Shown here piece after piece: positions 32,234 through 43,592 of a DNA stretch of 64,000 bases. Positions within the stretch are counted from its first letter, which is position 1. The number at the start of each line of letters is the position of its first letter. Location: NCBI GenBank assembly GCA_019802505.1, contig JAFMOC010000003.1, positions 46,001-110,000 on the forward strand, in the 5' to 3' direction. Source of the DNA: Corydoras sp. C115 (Eukaryota; Chordata; Actinopteri; Siluriformes; Callichthyidae). The notes under the pieces are model-generated. The model did no database searches. It had not been told where the DNA came from and was given only the letters and a program-made list of their open reading frames with translations. A program made the translations under genes and the position numbers.

Positions 32234-33030
32234 CCCTACACTTTACTATTTATTTGGTTCAACTTTTAAGTGAACTGTCAAAATTATAAACAAACCTTAA
32301 AGGAAGTGAAATGTATTCATCCTCAAATGCATTAGCTATTATTTAACACAGCTGTCATAGTGACTTGTTTCCATTACTGTTGCTAATCAACGAGGTTAGG
32401 AGCAGGCTCCCTTGATCGAATCCATTTAACTTGGCAGTTCACGGGCATAAACACTTAATCATTTCTTGTCCTCCAACAAATGCCCTCGAGGTATTCAAAA
32501 CTGTGACGCACTTTGGTGTCTAAGCTTTTCAATACGTGACATGTCATATTCGGAGAAAGGCTAAGTGCATAAACTGCAACCCAATTTGGGAAAGATGCAC
32601 TGGCTGTGAAACAAGTAATATATTCATTGAGCTCTGGATTATGCCAGTAGACAAATAAAACAATGAAATCGTACCAGCTTCCCTTCATTCTGTGTAAATT
32701 GAGAACTGAAGTTATTATCCACCCTCCGGCCTTTAGAGATTACTCGGTGACATCTCTCCATCTGGAACCCACAGATCCCTGACAGATTTTTCTAAATGCT
32801 TACAGCTGAATTTCATCATAGAATGCTTCCTAGCTCAGTGTAATGGTTTTATCTCACCACCAGATGCATAGAAGCCACGTGTCTGCCCTGGTTTTCAATA
32901 CTGAGGACATATGAATCATACTCATACCACAATATTGTACAACCAATGAACATTTATTTTACTTTTTTGTAGTTTGTAAATAGCAAAGGGCCATTTTTAT
33001 TTATGCTTTACCAAAACCATTTTTAACACA
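32233..33030. other. Unique DNA (candidate conserved region)
   Basis: Repeat-free. A minus-strand frame of 77 codons at 32455-32688 has no recognised domain. Balanced composition around 32.4-32.9 kb may reflect conservation. Confidence 0.35.
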
Positions 33031-33397
33031 GGGCGGTACGGTGACTTAGTGGTTAGTATGTTTTCCTCTCAGTGTTGGGAGTCCTGGTTCGAATCCCAAT
33101 GTGGGTGGAGTTTCCATGCTCTCCCCATGTCCGCGTGGGTTTCCTCAGGGTTTTCCAGTTTCCTCCCACAGTCCAAAAACATGGATCAAGGTCAATTGAA
33201 TTCTCCAAATTGCCCCATATAGAGTGTGTCTGTGTGAGCGAGTGTGTGGCCCAGTGATAGATTGGCGTCCTGTCCTGGGTGTATCTACCCAGCATCTGAA
33301 ACTTTCTCCCCTGGTTGGGCCTGGGGAACCCCCCCCCCCACGACCGTAGTAGCGGATAAAGCGGAAGATAATGAATGGATGGATGGATGGATGGATG
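33031..33397 (+). mobile_element. SINE-A, full length
   Basis: Plus-strand copy from 'gggcggtacggtgacttagt' with B box ggttcgaatcc to a GGAT tail of five units. The flanks 'taacaca' and 'taaacaca' suggest a decayed TSD. Confidence 0.9.
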
Positions 33398-33509
33398 TAA
33401 ACACACATGGCATATACAAGTATAAATTATATTGTTCCTTATGGAGGCAAAAAGGCTCAGTGTGGTCTACAAAAGTTAGATTATGAATAAGGTAATCAAT
33501 CAGTCTGTC

Positions 33510-33900
33510 TGTCTGTCTATTAGAAGAGGAAATAAGAAAACTGTAAAAATGATCTCCTGTGAGTGGACTGGGTGAATATATTAAGAGAGGCAAACAATAA
33601 CAAAGCAAGTGATGAAGACGGGTCGAAGAAGCAAAAAGGGAATATGGAGAGTAAAAATTAGAACTAAAATAAGGATATGTGCAGCAGTCTGGATGAAAAC
33701 TAAAGAGACTATGGGAAAGGGTCTGAAAAAAATGCAAGGGTGAAAAGAGTGGAAACAAGTGGGTGATAAGTGAAAGTAAAGTATGAGAAATATGGGATAA
33801 ATAAAAAAAAAAATGACGGGAAAGGATCCAGTGGATGCAACAAGATAATAATAGCGGAACTGAAAGCCTAAGAGGGGATGATGCAATAAATGAAAATAAA
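33510..33900. other. Purine-rich strand-asymmetric tract
   Basis: The plus strand is strongly enriched in A and G over ~390 bp. This removes stops on the minus strand and creates the longest open frame of the window (33285-33914, 209 codons). That frame is a low-complexity Ser/Leu/Phe translation running into SINE sequence, not a gene. Confidence 0.7.
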
Positions 33901-33910
33901 AGGAAAAAAT

Positions 33911-34410
33911 ACACCGAATGGCCACTTTATTAAAGACATCCATCTGGCAGAGCCAGAAGCACAATTTGGCTTACAGAACCTCAGCTATAGCTCATAGAAC
34001 AAATTCCAAGGCGTGTTTGGATTTTTCCACAGGAATACCAGGACATTCGGACAGGAGAGCTTTGCACAGCTGCCACAAATTAGATAGAGGTACCGACACG
34101 GTCAGAACAGTCAGTGGAGGCCAAGGAAGCAAGGAAAATTGCTGTCATGCTTCTGAAATCAATCCATGAATATACGACCCTTGTGGCATAGTGGACGGTC
34201 CGACTGAACAATGTCCTGCTGCCACACGGGAAACATGTGCCATGACGGGATGAACTTATCCGGCCACAATGCCCTGCTGTCTAAACATCCATCCACTGAA
34301 GACCCAGGGTGGGGCAAGAAAACATTGCTTACATCATTATGGTACTTCCACAAGCTTGACTTGTTGACACTTGACAGGAGAGGTCCATTGATTTATGTTG
34401 CCTGCTAAAT
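33911..34410 (+). mobile_element. Non-autonomous DNA-transposon-like remnant
   Basis: Starts 'acaccgaatggccactttat', which resembles the terminal repeats of a common class of fish DNA transposons. The interior is of even composition ('aaacatgtgccatgacggga', 'ctgttgacacttgacagg'-type words) with no transposase frame. The matching right end is absent: sequence passes into the duplicated block at 34411. Family not named. Confidence 0.45.
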
Positions 34411-34493
34411 CAATGAAAAACACATAAAGTGGGTGGCAGGAAGCACCACAGGCTCAAAAACAAAAGTTAAAGAGGCCACAAGAGTCCAAAAAG

Positions 34494-34526
<33 letters not shown>

Positions 34527-34600
34527 AGACATTCCTGACATCAGGACTACTCCCAATAATAAATGGAATACTTCAAAATATTTTTAACATGAATGAAACA

Positions 34601-34808
34601 AGGGTGGCACAGTGGCTTAGTCAAGGTCAATTAAGTTCTCCAAATTACCCCATATAGAGTGTGTTTGTGTGTGTGAGTGTGTGCCCAGTGATAGATTGGT
34701 GTCCTGTCCTGGGTGTATCTGCCCAGCGCCCGAAACGTTCTCCCCTGGATGGGCATGGGGAACCCCCTCAACCGTAGAAAAGGATAAAGCGGTAGATAAT
34801 GGATGGAT
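34601..34808 (+). mobile_element. SINE-A, internally deleted
   Basis: Jumps from 'gcacagtggcttag' directly to 'tcaaggtcaattaagttctc', then is complete to a GGAT tail. Confidence 0.88.
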
Positions 34809-34823
34809 GTAATGAATAAAACT

Positions 34824-35120
34824 AGGGCGGCATGGTGGCTTAGTGGTTGGCACATTCGCCTCTAAGCGCTAGGGATTCCTGGTTCGAATCCAATATTGGT
34901 GGAGCTTCGATGTTCTCCCCGTGTCCATGTGGGTTTTCTCCGGGTTCTCTGGTTTCCCCACAGTCCAAAAATATGGATCAAGGTCAAATGAATTCTCCAA
35001 ATTGCCCCATATAGAGTATGTGTCTGTGTGATTGAGTAAGTGTGTGCCCAGCAATAGATTGGCGCCCTGTCCTGGGTGTATCTGCCCAACGCCCGAAACA
35101 TTCTCCCCTGAATGGGGATA
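34824..35120 (+). mobile_element. SINE-A, 3' end degraded
   Basis: Complete head (A box tggcttagtgg, B box ggttcgaatcc), with a body up to 'cattctcccctgaatgggga'. The standard tail is lost. Confidence 0.88.
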
Positions 35121-35139
35121 ATCAACATCTCTGAATGGG

Positions 35140-35208
35140 GATGCATCTTCCACTTAATCTTTTACTAGGAACTAGTGGGGAGGGAGGCGGGGTCCCATGC
35201 CCATCCAT
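35140..35208 (-). repeat. SINE-A 3' fragment
   Basis: 'cttccacttaatcttttact' and 'tcccatgcccatcca' match the 3' end of the family on the minus strand, next to the tail-less plus copy. Confidence 0.55.
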
Positions 35209-35868
35209 CTTGTTGTTTTTCCACAAGCACTGCGATAAAATTTTTTGATCATCTGCCTTATGGAGACTTGCTTTTTTTTATCATCTTGTTTTATAGCTCA
35301 TCCTTGTGAAAGAAGTGACTAGTTGTGCATTCAAATATGTTGGATCCCCGACGTTGTTCCACTGCAATTTGCTTGACTGTGCACCACCTGTTTGTCAGAA
35401 CAATTCTTCAAAATCTCCTCTGATCCCATGTTGTTGATGACTTGATTATTTCCATAAGATTCACATTTGCTGGAGAGTTTTCCAAAGACAAAGCATTATT
35501 GGTTTCTATTTCCCAAAGGAAAGAGAAATCAAAAAGGAGATCTCATTAACTTCCCTGTAGTTTCTCCTCGACAACAATGAGATCAAACGGAAATACAAAG
35601 GAGACTACAGCATCAAGTCTCCTGCTGCTCATCATATACGTCTCATGAGAGAAGTACCTCACTAATCTCATGTTTCATCTTGTGTTTTGGTAGAAATGTC
35701 AAGTAAGTCTCACATTGAGCTCAGATTTGCCAAAATGATTAACTTGTTTACTAAAGGCATGAATCTCAATATCAACGCAACCATTTCTCAGACAAAAACA
35801 TCTTAGCAACATGAATTCAGCATTTATTTATTTTATCATATTTTATATTATAATTTGATTATTATAAT
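35209..35868. other. Unclassified DNA with recurring 'gtctc' words
   Basis: Words such as 'aagtctcc', 'acgtctcatgagag' and 'gtaagtctcaca' recur, suggesting a degraded repeat. No family or frame could be assigned. Confidence 0.3.
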
Positions 35869-35870
35869 TA

Positions 35871-36165
35871 TCCATCCATTATCTTCCGCTTTATCCTCTA
35901 TTAGAGTCGCGGGTGGGTTCCCCATGCCTATCCAGGGGAGAACGTTTTGGGCGATCACTGGGCACACACACACTCACTCACACACACACACTCTATCCAT
36001 GTTTGATCCATGTTTTTTTTGGACTGTGCGAGGAAAGCAGAGAACCCAGAGGAAACCCACGCTGACACGGGGTGAACATGGAAACTCCACCCAGATTGGG
36101 ATTCAAACCGGGAATCCCTAGCGCTGAGAGGCGAACATGGTAACCACTAAGCCACCGTGCCTCCC
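35871..36165 (-). mobile_element. SINE-A, internally shortened
   Basis: Minus-strand copy from 'tccatccattatcttccgct' to 'gccaccgtgcctccc'. Part of the middle is lost ('gttttgggcgatcactgggc'). Confidence 0.87.
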
Positions 36166-36211
36166 ATTCTTCTTCTTCTTTTTCTTCTTCTTATTAAATA
36201 TTATGATTATG

Positions 36212-36212
<1 letters not shown>

Positions 36213-36252
<40 letters not shown>
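36213..36252. repeat. (ATT)n microsatellite
   Basis: About 13 ATT units following a CTT-rich run at 36168-36192. Confidence 0.95.
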
Positions 36253-36253
<1 letters not shown>

Positions 36254-36286
36254 AACCAGCAATCCCGCAGGATCTTTTTCTAATAA

Positions 36287-36667
36287 AATTTCTTCCAAGC
36301 GGTGGCACAGTGGCTTAGTGGTTAGCACGTTCGCCTCTCAGCGCTAGGGATTCCCAGTTCGAATCCCCATCTGTATGGAGTTTCCATGTTCACCCTGTGT
36401 CCGCGTGGGTTTCCTCCGGGTTCTCCGGTTTCCTCCCACAGTCCAAAAACATGGATCAAGTCAATTGAATTCTCGAAATTGCCGCATATAGAGTGTGTGT
36501 GTGTGTGTGAGTGAGTGAGTGTGTGCCCAGCGATGGATTGGCGCCCTGTCCTGGGTGTATCTGCCCAGCGCTTGAAACGTTCTCCCCTGGATGGGCATGG
36601 GGAACCCCCCTGCGACCCTACTAGAGGATAAAGCGGGAGATAATGAATGAATGAATTTCTTCCAAGC
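36287..36667 (+). mobile_element. Full-length SINE-A with 14-bp TSD
   Basis: Body 36301-36653 with A box tggcttagtgg, near-perfect B box 'agttcgaatcc', the whole body and a GAAT tail. Perfect repeats aatttcttccaagc lie at 36287-36300 and 36654-36667. It is among the most intact copies and the longest TSD found. Confidence 0.93.
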
Positions 36668-37563
36668 AATTTTAGGTAACAAAGATGATCACAAATAAGT
36701 CTCCTGAGATATCACAGATCAATATTTAAGCATTGAAACTTTCGATGACGGAGTTTAATAAAAACTTTACAAGTGTAATGCATCTATGGTCAGAGGTTTA
36801 TTTTGCTCTAGCCATAAAGCTCAAGGCAGCAGTGCTGGGCTTTGCAGTCGTAATTAGGTGCAGACTCAATTAGACCCAACTCTGGATGTAACTAAATTGA
36901 ATTATTGCTTCCAACTTTATTGTGTTGTATCACATTAAACCTGAAAATCTAATATTATTTTTGTAGTCCTGGTTTCCTGTATAGACTTCATACAGGAAGG
37001 CTGCAATCGTGAAAGGGGAGGTTAATAAACTGGCCAATCAGTGTACATGAAAAGAAACCAGCGGCGTGATCAAGACTGGTAAGGAATCATTCATTCTTTA
37101 AGAAGAGAAAGAAAAAAGTGAAGCGAGGACGAACGACAAGAAAGCGATGGTAGAGAAGATGAGAAAAACGCTAAGGAGCTCCGGCTGATATCTGTTGGAT
37201 GAAAAGCAGATAAACGTCTTCTGAGAGACAGATAACATGGGGGATCAGGGAGATGGAGCCAGGGAGATGGATAAAAAGCTTGCAATTCAGAAGAAAGCCA
37301 GTAAAAGATTAAAGAGAGAGAAGAAAGTAGGGGAGGGAGGAAATGATGGGAGGTGCATCACGGAGACCTTGGATAAACCAGGAGAATAAACTAAGAGGAT
37401 TAGAAAGAATGACAGGCGCCCACGAAAAATGTCCTGTTAAAGTGCTCGTTTCTAAAAGGAGGTAGCCGAGTCAGAGCCCTTACTTTATTGGTCTAACAAA
37501 GTAATAGTGGCCAGATAAAGAGGGTAGTATAAAAGCAGGAAAACAGAAGAACGCTTTCAAGGC
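36668..37563. other. Unique DNA with a purine-rich stretch
   Basis: 37.08-37.40 kb is strongly A+G-rich on the plus strand. No recognised repeat or gene. Confidence 0.45.
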
Positions 37564-37814
37564 GGTTCAAGGCAAAAAATGAGAAGAACAAAAACATAGG
37601 AAAATAATGAGATGAGATTATTAAAATAGCTTATGTATATAAGCTTGGTTTGCCAGCATGATAAGAAATTCTATTTCCATGGCTCAAGACTTTTAATCGT
37701 GTACATTAACACAAGTGGTTGAGACATGTGTTTACATCATTCATCAGCAAGAAACAGAATATCTGCTGGACCTGCATGCCTTCAAGAGCAAATCCAAACT
37801 ACATCTGACACAAT
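37564..37814 (+). repeat. Direct repeat A, left copy (~250 bp)
   Basis: From 'ttcaaggcaaaaaatg' to 'ctacatctgacacaat'. It recurs at 38604-38853 with few differences (one 'gagacat' duplication). Together the copies flank the ~790 bp segmental duplication copy II. Confidence 0.85.
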
Positions 37815-38002
37815 CAATGAAAAACACATAAAGTGGGTGGCAGGAAGCACCGCAGGCTCAAAAACAAATGTTAAAAGAGGCCACAAGAGTCCAAAAAGTC
37901 TGTGTGTGTGTGTGTGCAGACATTCCTGACTACATGACATTAGGACTTCTCCCAATAATAAATGGAAAATTTAAAAATATTTTTGACATGAATGAAACTA
38001 GG

Positions 38003-38337
38003 GCTTACACGTGGTTAACAGATTCTCCTCTCAGCACTAGGGATTCACGGTTCGAATCCCAATCTGGGTGGAGTTTCCATGTTCTCCCCGTGTCTGCGTG
38101 GGTTTCCTCCGGGTTCACCGGTTTCCTCCCACAGTCCAAAAACATGGATCAAGTCAATTGAATTCTCCAAATTGCCCCATATGGTGTGTGTCTGTGTGAG
38201 TGAGTGTGTGCCCAGTGATGGATTGGCACCCTGTGCAGGGTGTATCTGCCCAGTGCCCGAGATGTTCCCCCCTGGATGGGCATGGGAAACACCCCCGCGA
38301 CCCTAATAGTGAATAAAGCAGAAGATAATGGATAGAT
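38003..38337 (+). mobile_element. SINE-A with altered head
   Basis: Starts 'agggcttacacgtggttaac', so the A-box area is deleted. The rest is complete to 'aagataatggatagatgga'. Confidence 0.88.
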
Positions 38338-38360
38338 GGATTTTTAACATGAATGATACT

Positions 38361-38603
38361 AGGGCTTACACGTGGTTTACACGTTCTCCTCTCAGTGCTA
38401 CGGATTCCCGGTTTGAATCCCAATCTGGGTGGAGTATCCATACTGGGTGGAGTATCCATGCTCCCCGTGTCCGTGTGAGTTTCCTCTGGGTTCTCCGGTT
38501 TCCTCCCACAGTTCAAAAACATGGATCAAGGTCAACTGAATTTTCCAAATTGCCCCATATAGAGTGTGTGTGTGTGTGTGTGTGTGTGAGTGTGTGTGTG
38601 AGT
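38361..38603 (+). mobile_element. SINE-A, same altered head, 3' truncated
   Basis: Has the same unusual start 'agggcttacacgtggttta' as its neighbour, showing common descent by duplication. A 'tactgggtggagtatccat'-type segment is doubled. It ends in a GT run where repeat A begins. Confidence 0.88.
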
Positions 38604-38853
38604 GTGTTCAAGGCAAAAAATGGGAAGACGATGAAAACAGGAAAGATTTAAGGGGAAGATAGCTTATGTATATAAGCTTAGTTTTCCAGCATGATAAGAA
38701 ATTCTATTTCCATGTCTCGAGACTTTTAATCGTGTACATTAACACAAGTGGTTGAGACATGAGACATGTGTTTACATCATTCATCAGCAAGAAACAGAAT
38801 ATATGCTGGACCTGCATGCCTTCAAGAGTAAATCCAAACTACATCTGACACAA
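38604..38853 (+). repeat. Direct repeat A, right copy (~250 bp)
   Basis: Repeats 37564-37814, including 'agcttatgtatataagctta' and 'tcatcagcaagaaacagaat'. Sequence beyond 38853 is unique. Confidence 0.85.
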
Positions 38854-39800
38854 TCCTTGATCAAATAAGTGATGGCCCAGTTTACGAAGGAAGGCTAAAC
38901 TAAATGGCTGTCAGAGTGATGGCTCTTCTCGCTTCTGGTCTTCTCCTGGCCTTCTCTGCAACTTGAGCCAAGAAAACGAGTCAATAAATGTCCAAAGTGA
39001 CAAAGATGACTTGCTTTCTCATTCCCACTCATTTTTTTACCACCCTTGTTCACTTGGTTTCCATGACCCAGTCTAGAAATAATGAGTTATGGCAATGGAA
39101 GCAGACATGGCACCTGAGTGTTAGCTTTCCTCTAATAAAGACTGACGGTGCCGCTGTGGCCTTGTGTTGCAGTTGAGACCCTCTCTTCTACCCTCCAACC
39201 TTGCTGCAAAACTCCAAATAGAGACTCATTATTTCAAAAGTTAGCTGTCTGCCCTGATTTTGAGTCCATTGCACAAAGTTATAGCGTTAACACCTTGTAT
39301 AGGTAATAGTTAAAGGTTAAAGCTGTGTCTCCACTCAGAGTATTCATTTCTCACTTCCTTAAAAGCAAGAAAGAAAGCTTGTTATTTTATTAAGCTAAGA
39401 CAAACTCAGGACCAAGCTCAACTTTTGTGATTCCATAAGTGTCTGTTGTTTTTACGTCACTCTGCAAACACACAGCATGCAGGAAATTTTGAAACCTGGC
39501 AACAGAGGACACAGTTTCTGTCATCTGCTATTCTGTCATATCTCAGCTGGATGTCGAACAACTGACAATTGTAAATATTCCTACTCTCTGGAGTATAAAG
39601 TCACATCAGATAAATAAAAATGGGGAGAAAAAAGATAGAGGAAGTCGGATCCATGATCACTTCATTTCAGCTTTCTGAGTGTACTAAAGAGTTATAACAC
39701 TAAATATTAGCCAGTTAGTGCTATGTATTGAATCTATATTGGTAATGCTTCAGTCCTTGTATAAATTCATCACACTGCAGAGACAAATACACACCCAGGA
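38854..39800. other. Unique DNA (candidate conserved non-coding)
   Basis: About 950 bp without recognised repeats and with balanced composition at 38.87-39.25 kb. No gene identified. Confidence 0.35.
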
Positions 39801-39935
39801 TCAAGTTCAAGTAATTTATTTATATAGTGCTTTTTACAATAGTACATTGTCACAAAGCAGCTTTACAGTGTTATAAGCCTTTAAACCCAAAAAGAGCAAG
39901 CCGAAGCGACAGTGGCAAGGCAAAACTCTGTTGTG
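39801..39935 (-). repeat. Interspersed repeat, minus copy
   Basis: The reverse complement shares 'gacagtggcaag', 'aaagctgctttgtgacaatg'-type words and a 'aataaataaattacttgaac'-type end with 41395-41650. A familiar fish repeat; class not assigned. Confidence 0.6.
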
Positions 39936-40326
39936 TTGTTGTATCAAAATTGTTATAATTAAAGTACATCATCATTAACCTTTATTTTTTTAAAACAGAG
40001 CTCCTGATCATTCCAGAAATAGCCTTCAATAAGCATGACATGATCCTCCGAATCTACCTCTCCAACATCTCCCCACCCAGTTATACGTCTATAACTCTGA
40101 TTACATTACTGTCTTGCAGATACATAGATCATACCAATTCATACCAATCATACCAATCTTAAAATTAGATGTTATTCCAATGCATGCTCTATACACTCTC
40201 TATTTTTCAGATTAAGCTATTTTAGTGTTAACGTACAAAACATCATGTGTGCGTTTCCTCAAGTTCACTACATTAACCGCTAATATATGCTCATACATTT
40301 GTTTTATGTTTTACATGTTTTAAAGG
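39936..40326. other. Unique AT-rich DNA
   Basis: Nothing recognised. Confidence 0.45.
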
Positions 40327-40612
40327 GGGCGGCATGGTGGCTTAGTGGTTAACATGTTCTCCTCTCAGCGCTAGAGTTTCCCAGTTCAAATCCCAATCTG
40401 GGTGGAGTTTCCATGTTCTCCCCGTGTCTGCGTGGGTTTCCTCCCACAGTCCAAAACCATGGATCAAGTCAATTGAATTCTCCAAATTGCCCCATATAGA
40501 GTGTGTCTGTGTGAGTGAGTGTGCCCAGTGATAGATTGACGCCCTGTCCTGAGTGTATCTGCCCGGTGCCCGAAACGTTCTTGCCTGGATAGGCATGGGG
40601 AACCCCTCCGCC
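40327..40612 (+). mobile_element. SINE-A, 3' tail lost
   Basis: Plus-strand copy with full head ('gggcggcatggtggcttagt'). It ends at 'ggggaacccctccgcc' without the usual GGAT tail. The 'ctccgggttctccggtttc' segment is also missing. Confidence 0.88.
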
Positions 40613-41394
40613 ATTACTCATTTCAAATTGTAGATTACAGCACAAAGGACAGGTGTCTTCTAGAATTGCTACCCTTACCAGTGACTCAGCTTCAGGCAAT
40701 TAACATAAATGACACAATATATGTTAATAATCAAGCTCTGTTTGAAAATAATTGCTTTCGAATATTTTCTTCTCGTTTGATCTTGGGTGATTTGCTGAAC
40801 AACTTTGAGTGCAGAGATCAAATAGAAATCAAACTTTCTTTCTTTTGGAGATAAAAAAGCTGCCCAGTCTCCAGGGCTTTAAATTTTGTATGAGTTAGAA
40901 CAAACTCTATAAAAGTTTTAAACACTGCCCTTAATCGTTTAAATACATTCCTTAATGTAATCAAAGCAAGAACTTTACAATGTTACCTTTATATAGGGCT
41001 GTTAATACAATTATACACATATAAGTCTGCAGCTTTAGGTAATGTTCACATCCAGCATCTGTACTATCATAGCCATTTTAATGATGGCATACCACACGAT
41101 CCAATTTAGTGTTATTATAATTGTTGATTTTCATAAGGCATTCATTTCGAATGGAGCAAAAATAAAAAAAGTAGAATACATAGCTGTTCTATGGTCAGAA
41201 ACATGGGAGAAAAGCATGATGTGTCTGAGGTGACAGAAAAACATGTTATTTAGACAATCATGCAGTAAAATTAATGGATGGAACCTGGATATTAATAGGA
41301 CTGGCGGTCCTGCAGGACACACTTAATGGACTTACATATAGTATTCCAGAGTTTTTCCATTTGTTAAATACAGTCATCTGATCAGCACACAATC
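40613..41394. other. Unique AT-rich DNA
   Basis: No recognised repeat or coding signal. Confidence 0.45.
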
Positions 41395-41650
41395 TGTACA
41401 TTAGTGTCCTACACTGTTGTTGCTGCCTGGCTGCTCAAGGAGGATGAGTCCCCCCCCCCCCACTGATTCTTGGTCCTCCCAAGGTTTCTTCCTTAAAATA
41501 CCAACACAACAGGGAGTTTTTTCTTGCCACTGTCACTTCAGCTTGCTCTTTGGGGGTTTAAAGGCTTTTAACTCTGTAAAGCTGCTTTGTGACAGTGTAC
41601 TGATATTGTAAAAAGTGCTCAATAAATAAATTATTGAACTTACTTGAACT
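41395..41650 (+). repeat. Interspersed repeat, plus copy
   Basis: Landmarks 'ttcttggtcctcccaaggtt', 'gagttttttcttgccactgt', 'gtaaagctgctttgtgacag' and a 'tgaacttacttgaactt' end. The reverse-oriented partner lies at 39801-39935. Shared terminal words suggest a LINE- or SINE-like 3' end with a TTGAA-type tail. Confidence 0.6.
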
Positions 41651-41829
41651 TAAAACTGTTATGCAGCAAGTATGAAGAACTAATATTTGCCAACAGCAAA
41701 CCTGCTGCCTCATTTTAAGGGACACTATTGAATATCCCTACTACTGTGAACGCTTGAAAGTACATATGATAAAATCGATATAAATATTTTTAATTAAAAC
41801 TAAATTAATAAAAAAAACAAAAAAATTAG

Positions 41830-42490
41830 TACCACTTTCTATGAATCTATTCATAGTATTCATTATACTTTATAACATTTGTCATAAGCTCTGTAAATAT
41901 ACATAGTTGTTCATAATCATAGTCATAACTTATTTAAACTTGAGATTTTTTTTTAGATGTTCAGACATTTTTACTTAAAACAAAACGATTACACATTACT
42001 TAAAGTCTGTAAAGACCATTTATAAGCTTTTATAAGTCATTATGAACTACTATGTATGTAGTCTCTTTCAAAGAGGTAATTAATGCCAACATTTTACTTT
42101 ATGACTGTAAAGAGAGCTTATAAGATTTTATAAACAGTTATGAGCATTTATAAAGTAATTTTCTTGAAAAGAGTTCTTTAAACACAAATATTATAAGGCT
42201 TTATATCAAGTTCATAAACAGTTAAAATATATCAATTATAATGCAATACGCCACTTTGTGTTATAAAGCCTTATCACATGTTCTTATAACACTTTATGAT
42301 TGTGGTTATGTACATCTATGGAGAATAACAAAGGCATACGACAAGTATTATAAAGCATTATGACTGCTTTTACAAGTTTGTTAAAAAGTGTGTTAATAAT
42401 ACCAGATTGAGGTAAAGTGTTTTTGTAATGCATTATAAGTGCATTCATAGAGCTTTATAAAATATTTATAATTCTTTATAACACATCATA
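41830..42490. repeat. Palindromic AT-rich element (family P), copy 1
   Basis: The left arm (~41836-41945) and the reverse complement of the right arm (~42205-42490) share 'ttgtcataag', 'catagttgttcataatcata' and 'cataactta'-type words. The right arm, reversed, matches the left arm of the 48.0 kb element closely (for example 'aaggctttataacacaaagt'). No open frame, so a non-autonomous DNA element that can fold back. Confidence 0.65.
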
Positions 42491-42494
42491 AGCC

Positions 42495-43219
42495 TTTGTT
42501 AACATTATTAGTCCTGTTTGCTGTAAAAAAAAATCTAAAAATAACAAAAAAGAAACGGATACTTGGGTTTTCTTTTCTTTTAAGTTGCTGGATCTTGCTC
42601 TCTGTGATACCCTTATATCTGATTGATCAAGAAAATTGTGGAGGTAGGCTGTGGCAAGCCACTGATATTATGTTCCTCACTACAGAAAAAAACCTCTGGT
42701 AATCTTCTTCAATCATTATAAGAGCTTTGAAAGAGTATCTGTTAGTTCTCATCTTGGAATTACTCTTGCTTTATCTTGATATGAACACGGACAGTAAAAT
42801 GTAGGGATCTAACACTTCTTTGAGAGACACTGTCCACTTCTTGACATTCCTAATCAAATCCAAATAAAAGATACGTTAGAAACAAGATCAGTTACTAGGC
42901 CTGAGACTCACAAGCCATAATATGTGATAGCTTGGTTTCTTGGCTTATGTCATATTACTTTTATCAAGTGTGACTGCAGAACCAGGCTTGTTGTGTGGAA
43001 ACATTGTCCCGTCTATCTGCCTCTGTAGCCTGACCTGTTCTTTCAGACTTCTTTACCAGGTGTAATCTAAGGTTCTATAGTGCAGGTACTTACAAAACTC
43101 ATAAAAGAATCTTGAAGTGTTTGCCCGCGTTCTAGAGATTGTTATAAAGTGCAGACATTAATAAGATATGAAGACTAGTGAAGAGTTCATGCTTATTGCT
43201 CTGCTCCAGATTACTTAGG
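42495..43219. other. Unique DNA
   Basis: Nothing recognised; a 68-codon plus frame at 42496-42702 has no motif. Confidence 0.4.
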
Positions 43220-43592
43220 CCAGTTTGTACTCTCCATCCATCCATCCATCCATCCATCCATTATCTTCTGCTTATCCTATACTAGGGACACGGGGGGTTC
43301 CACATGCCCATCTAGGGGAGAACGTTTCAGAGGCAGAAACACTCAGTCCATCACTGGGCACACACTCACTCACACAAACACACACACACTTTATATGGGG
43401 CAATTTGGAGTATTCAATTGACCTTGATCCATGTTTTTTGGACTGTGGGAGGAAACCGGAGAACCCGGAGGAAACCCACGTGGACATGGGGAGAACATGT
43501 AAACTCCATCCAAATTGGGATTCAAACCAGGAATCCCTAGTGCTGAGAGGAGACGTGCTAACCACTAAGCCATCGTGCCGCCCAGTTTGTAC
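43220..43592 (-). mobile_element. Full-length SINE-A with 11-bp TSD
   Basis: Body 43231-43581, GGAT-type tail of six units on the left, head 'gccatcgtgccgcc' on the right. Perfect repeats ccagtttgtac occur at 43220-43230 and 43582-43592. A small deletion affects the 'gctgggcagatacaccc' region. Confidence 0.92.

Larger units (their letters stand above)
34411..35120 (+). repeat. Dispersed segmental duplication, copy I
   Basis: A ~190 bp block ('caatgaaaaacacataaagt', 'ggtggcaggaagcacc', a GT run at 34496-34526, 'aataataaatgga') is followed by a SINE-A (34601-34808), a spacer 'taatgaataaaacta' and a second SINE-A (34824-35112). The same order, block-SINE-spacer-SINE, recurs at 37815-38603. The first SINE lacks nearly everything between A box and mid-body. 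Confidence 0.8.
37815..38603 (+). repeat. Dispersed segmental duplication, copy II
   Basis: Starts with the block shared with 34411 ('aatgaaaaacacataaagtg', 'caataataaatggaaaa'), then SINE-A (38003-38337), a spacer 'acatgaatgatactagggct' and SINE-A (38361-38603). Spacer and SINE start are duplicated at 37986 and 38348, so flank plus SINE was tandemly copied. Bounded on both sides by direct repeat A. Confidence 0.82.

Noticed and set aside
33285..33914. 209-codon minus-strand open frame, the longest in the window
   Set aside because: Its left part is SINE-A translation and the rest comes from a purine-rich tract that lacks stop codons on the opposite strand. The protein is low-complexity Ser/Leu/Phe with no domain.
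36310..36366. tRNA-like sequences with A and B boxes
   Set aside because: They occur at the same position in dozens of SINE copies, continue into the SINE body, and do not form a proper acceptor stem or anticodon arm. They are SINE heads, not tRNA genes.
37564..38853. LTR retrotransposon (250-bp direct repeats around ~790 bp)
   Set aside because: No TG..CA ends, primer-binding site, polypurine tract or coding part, and the interior is made of SINEs and a block that also occurs without the repeats.
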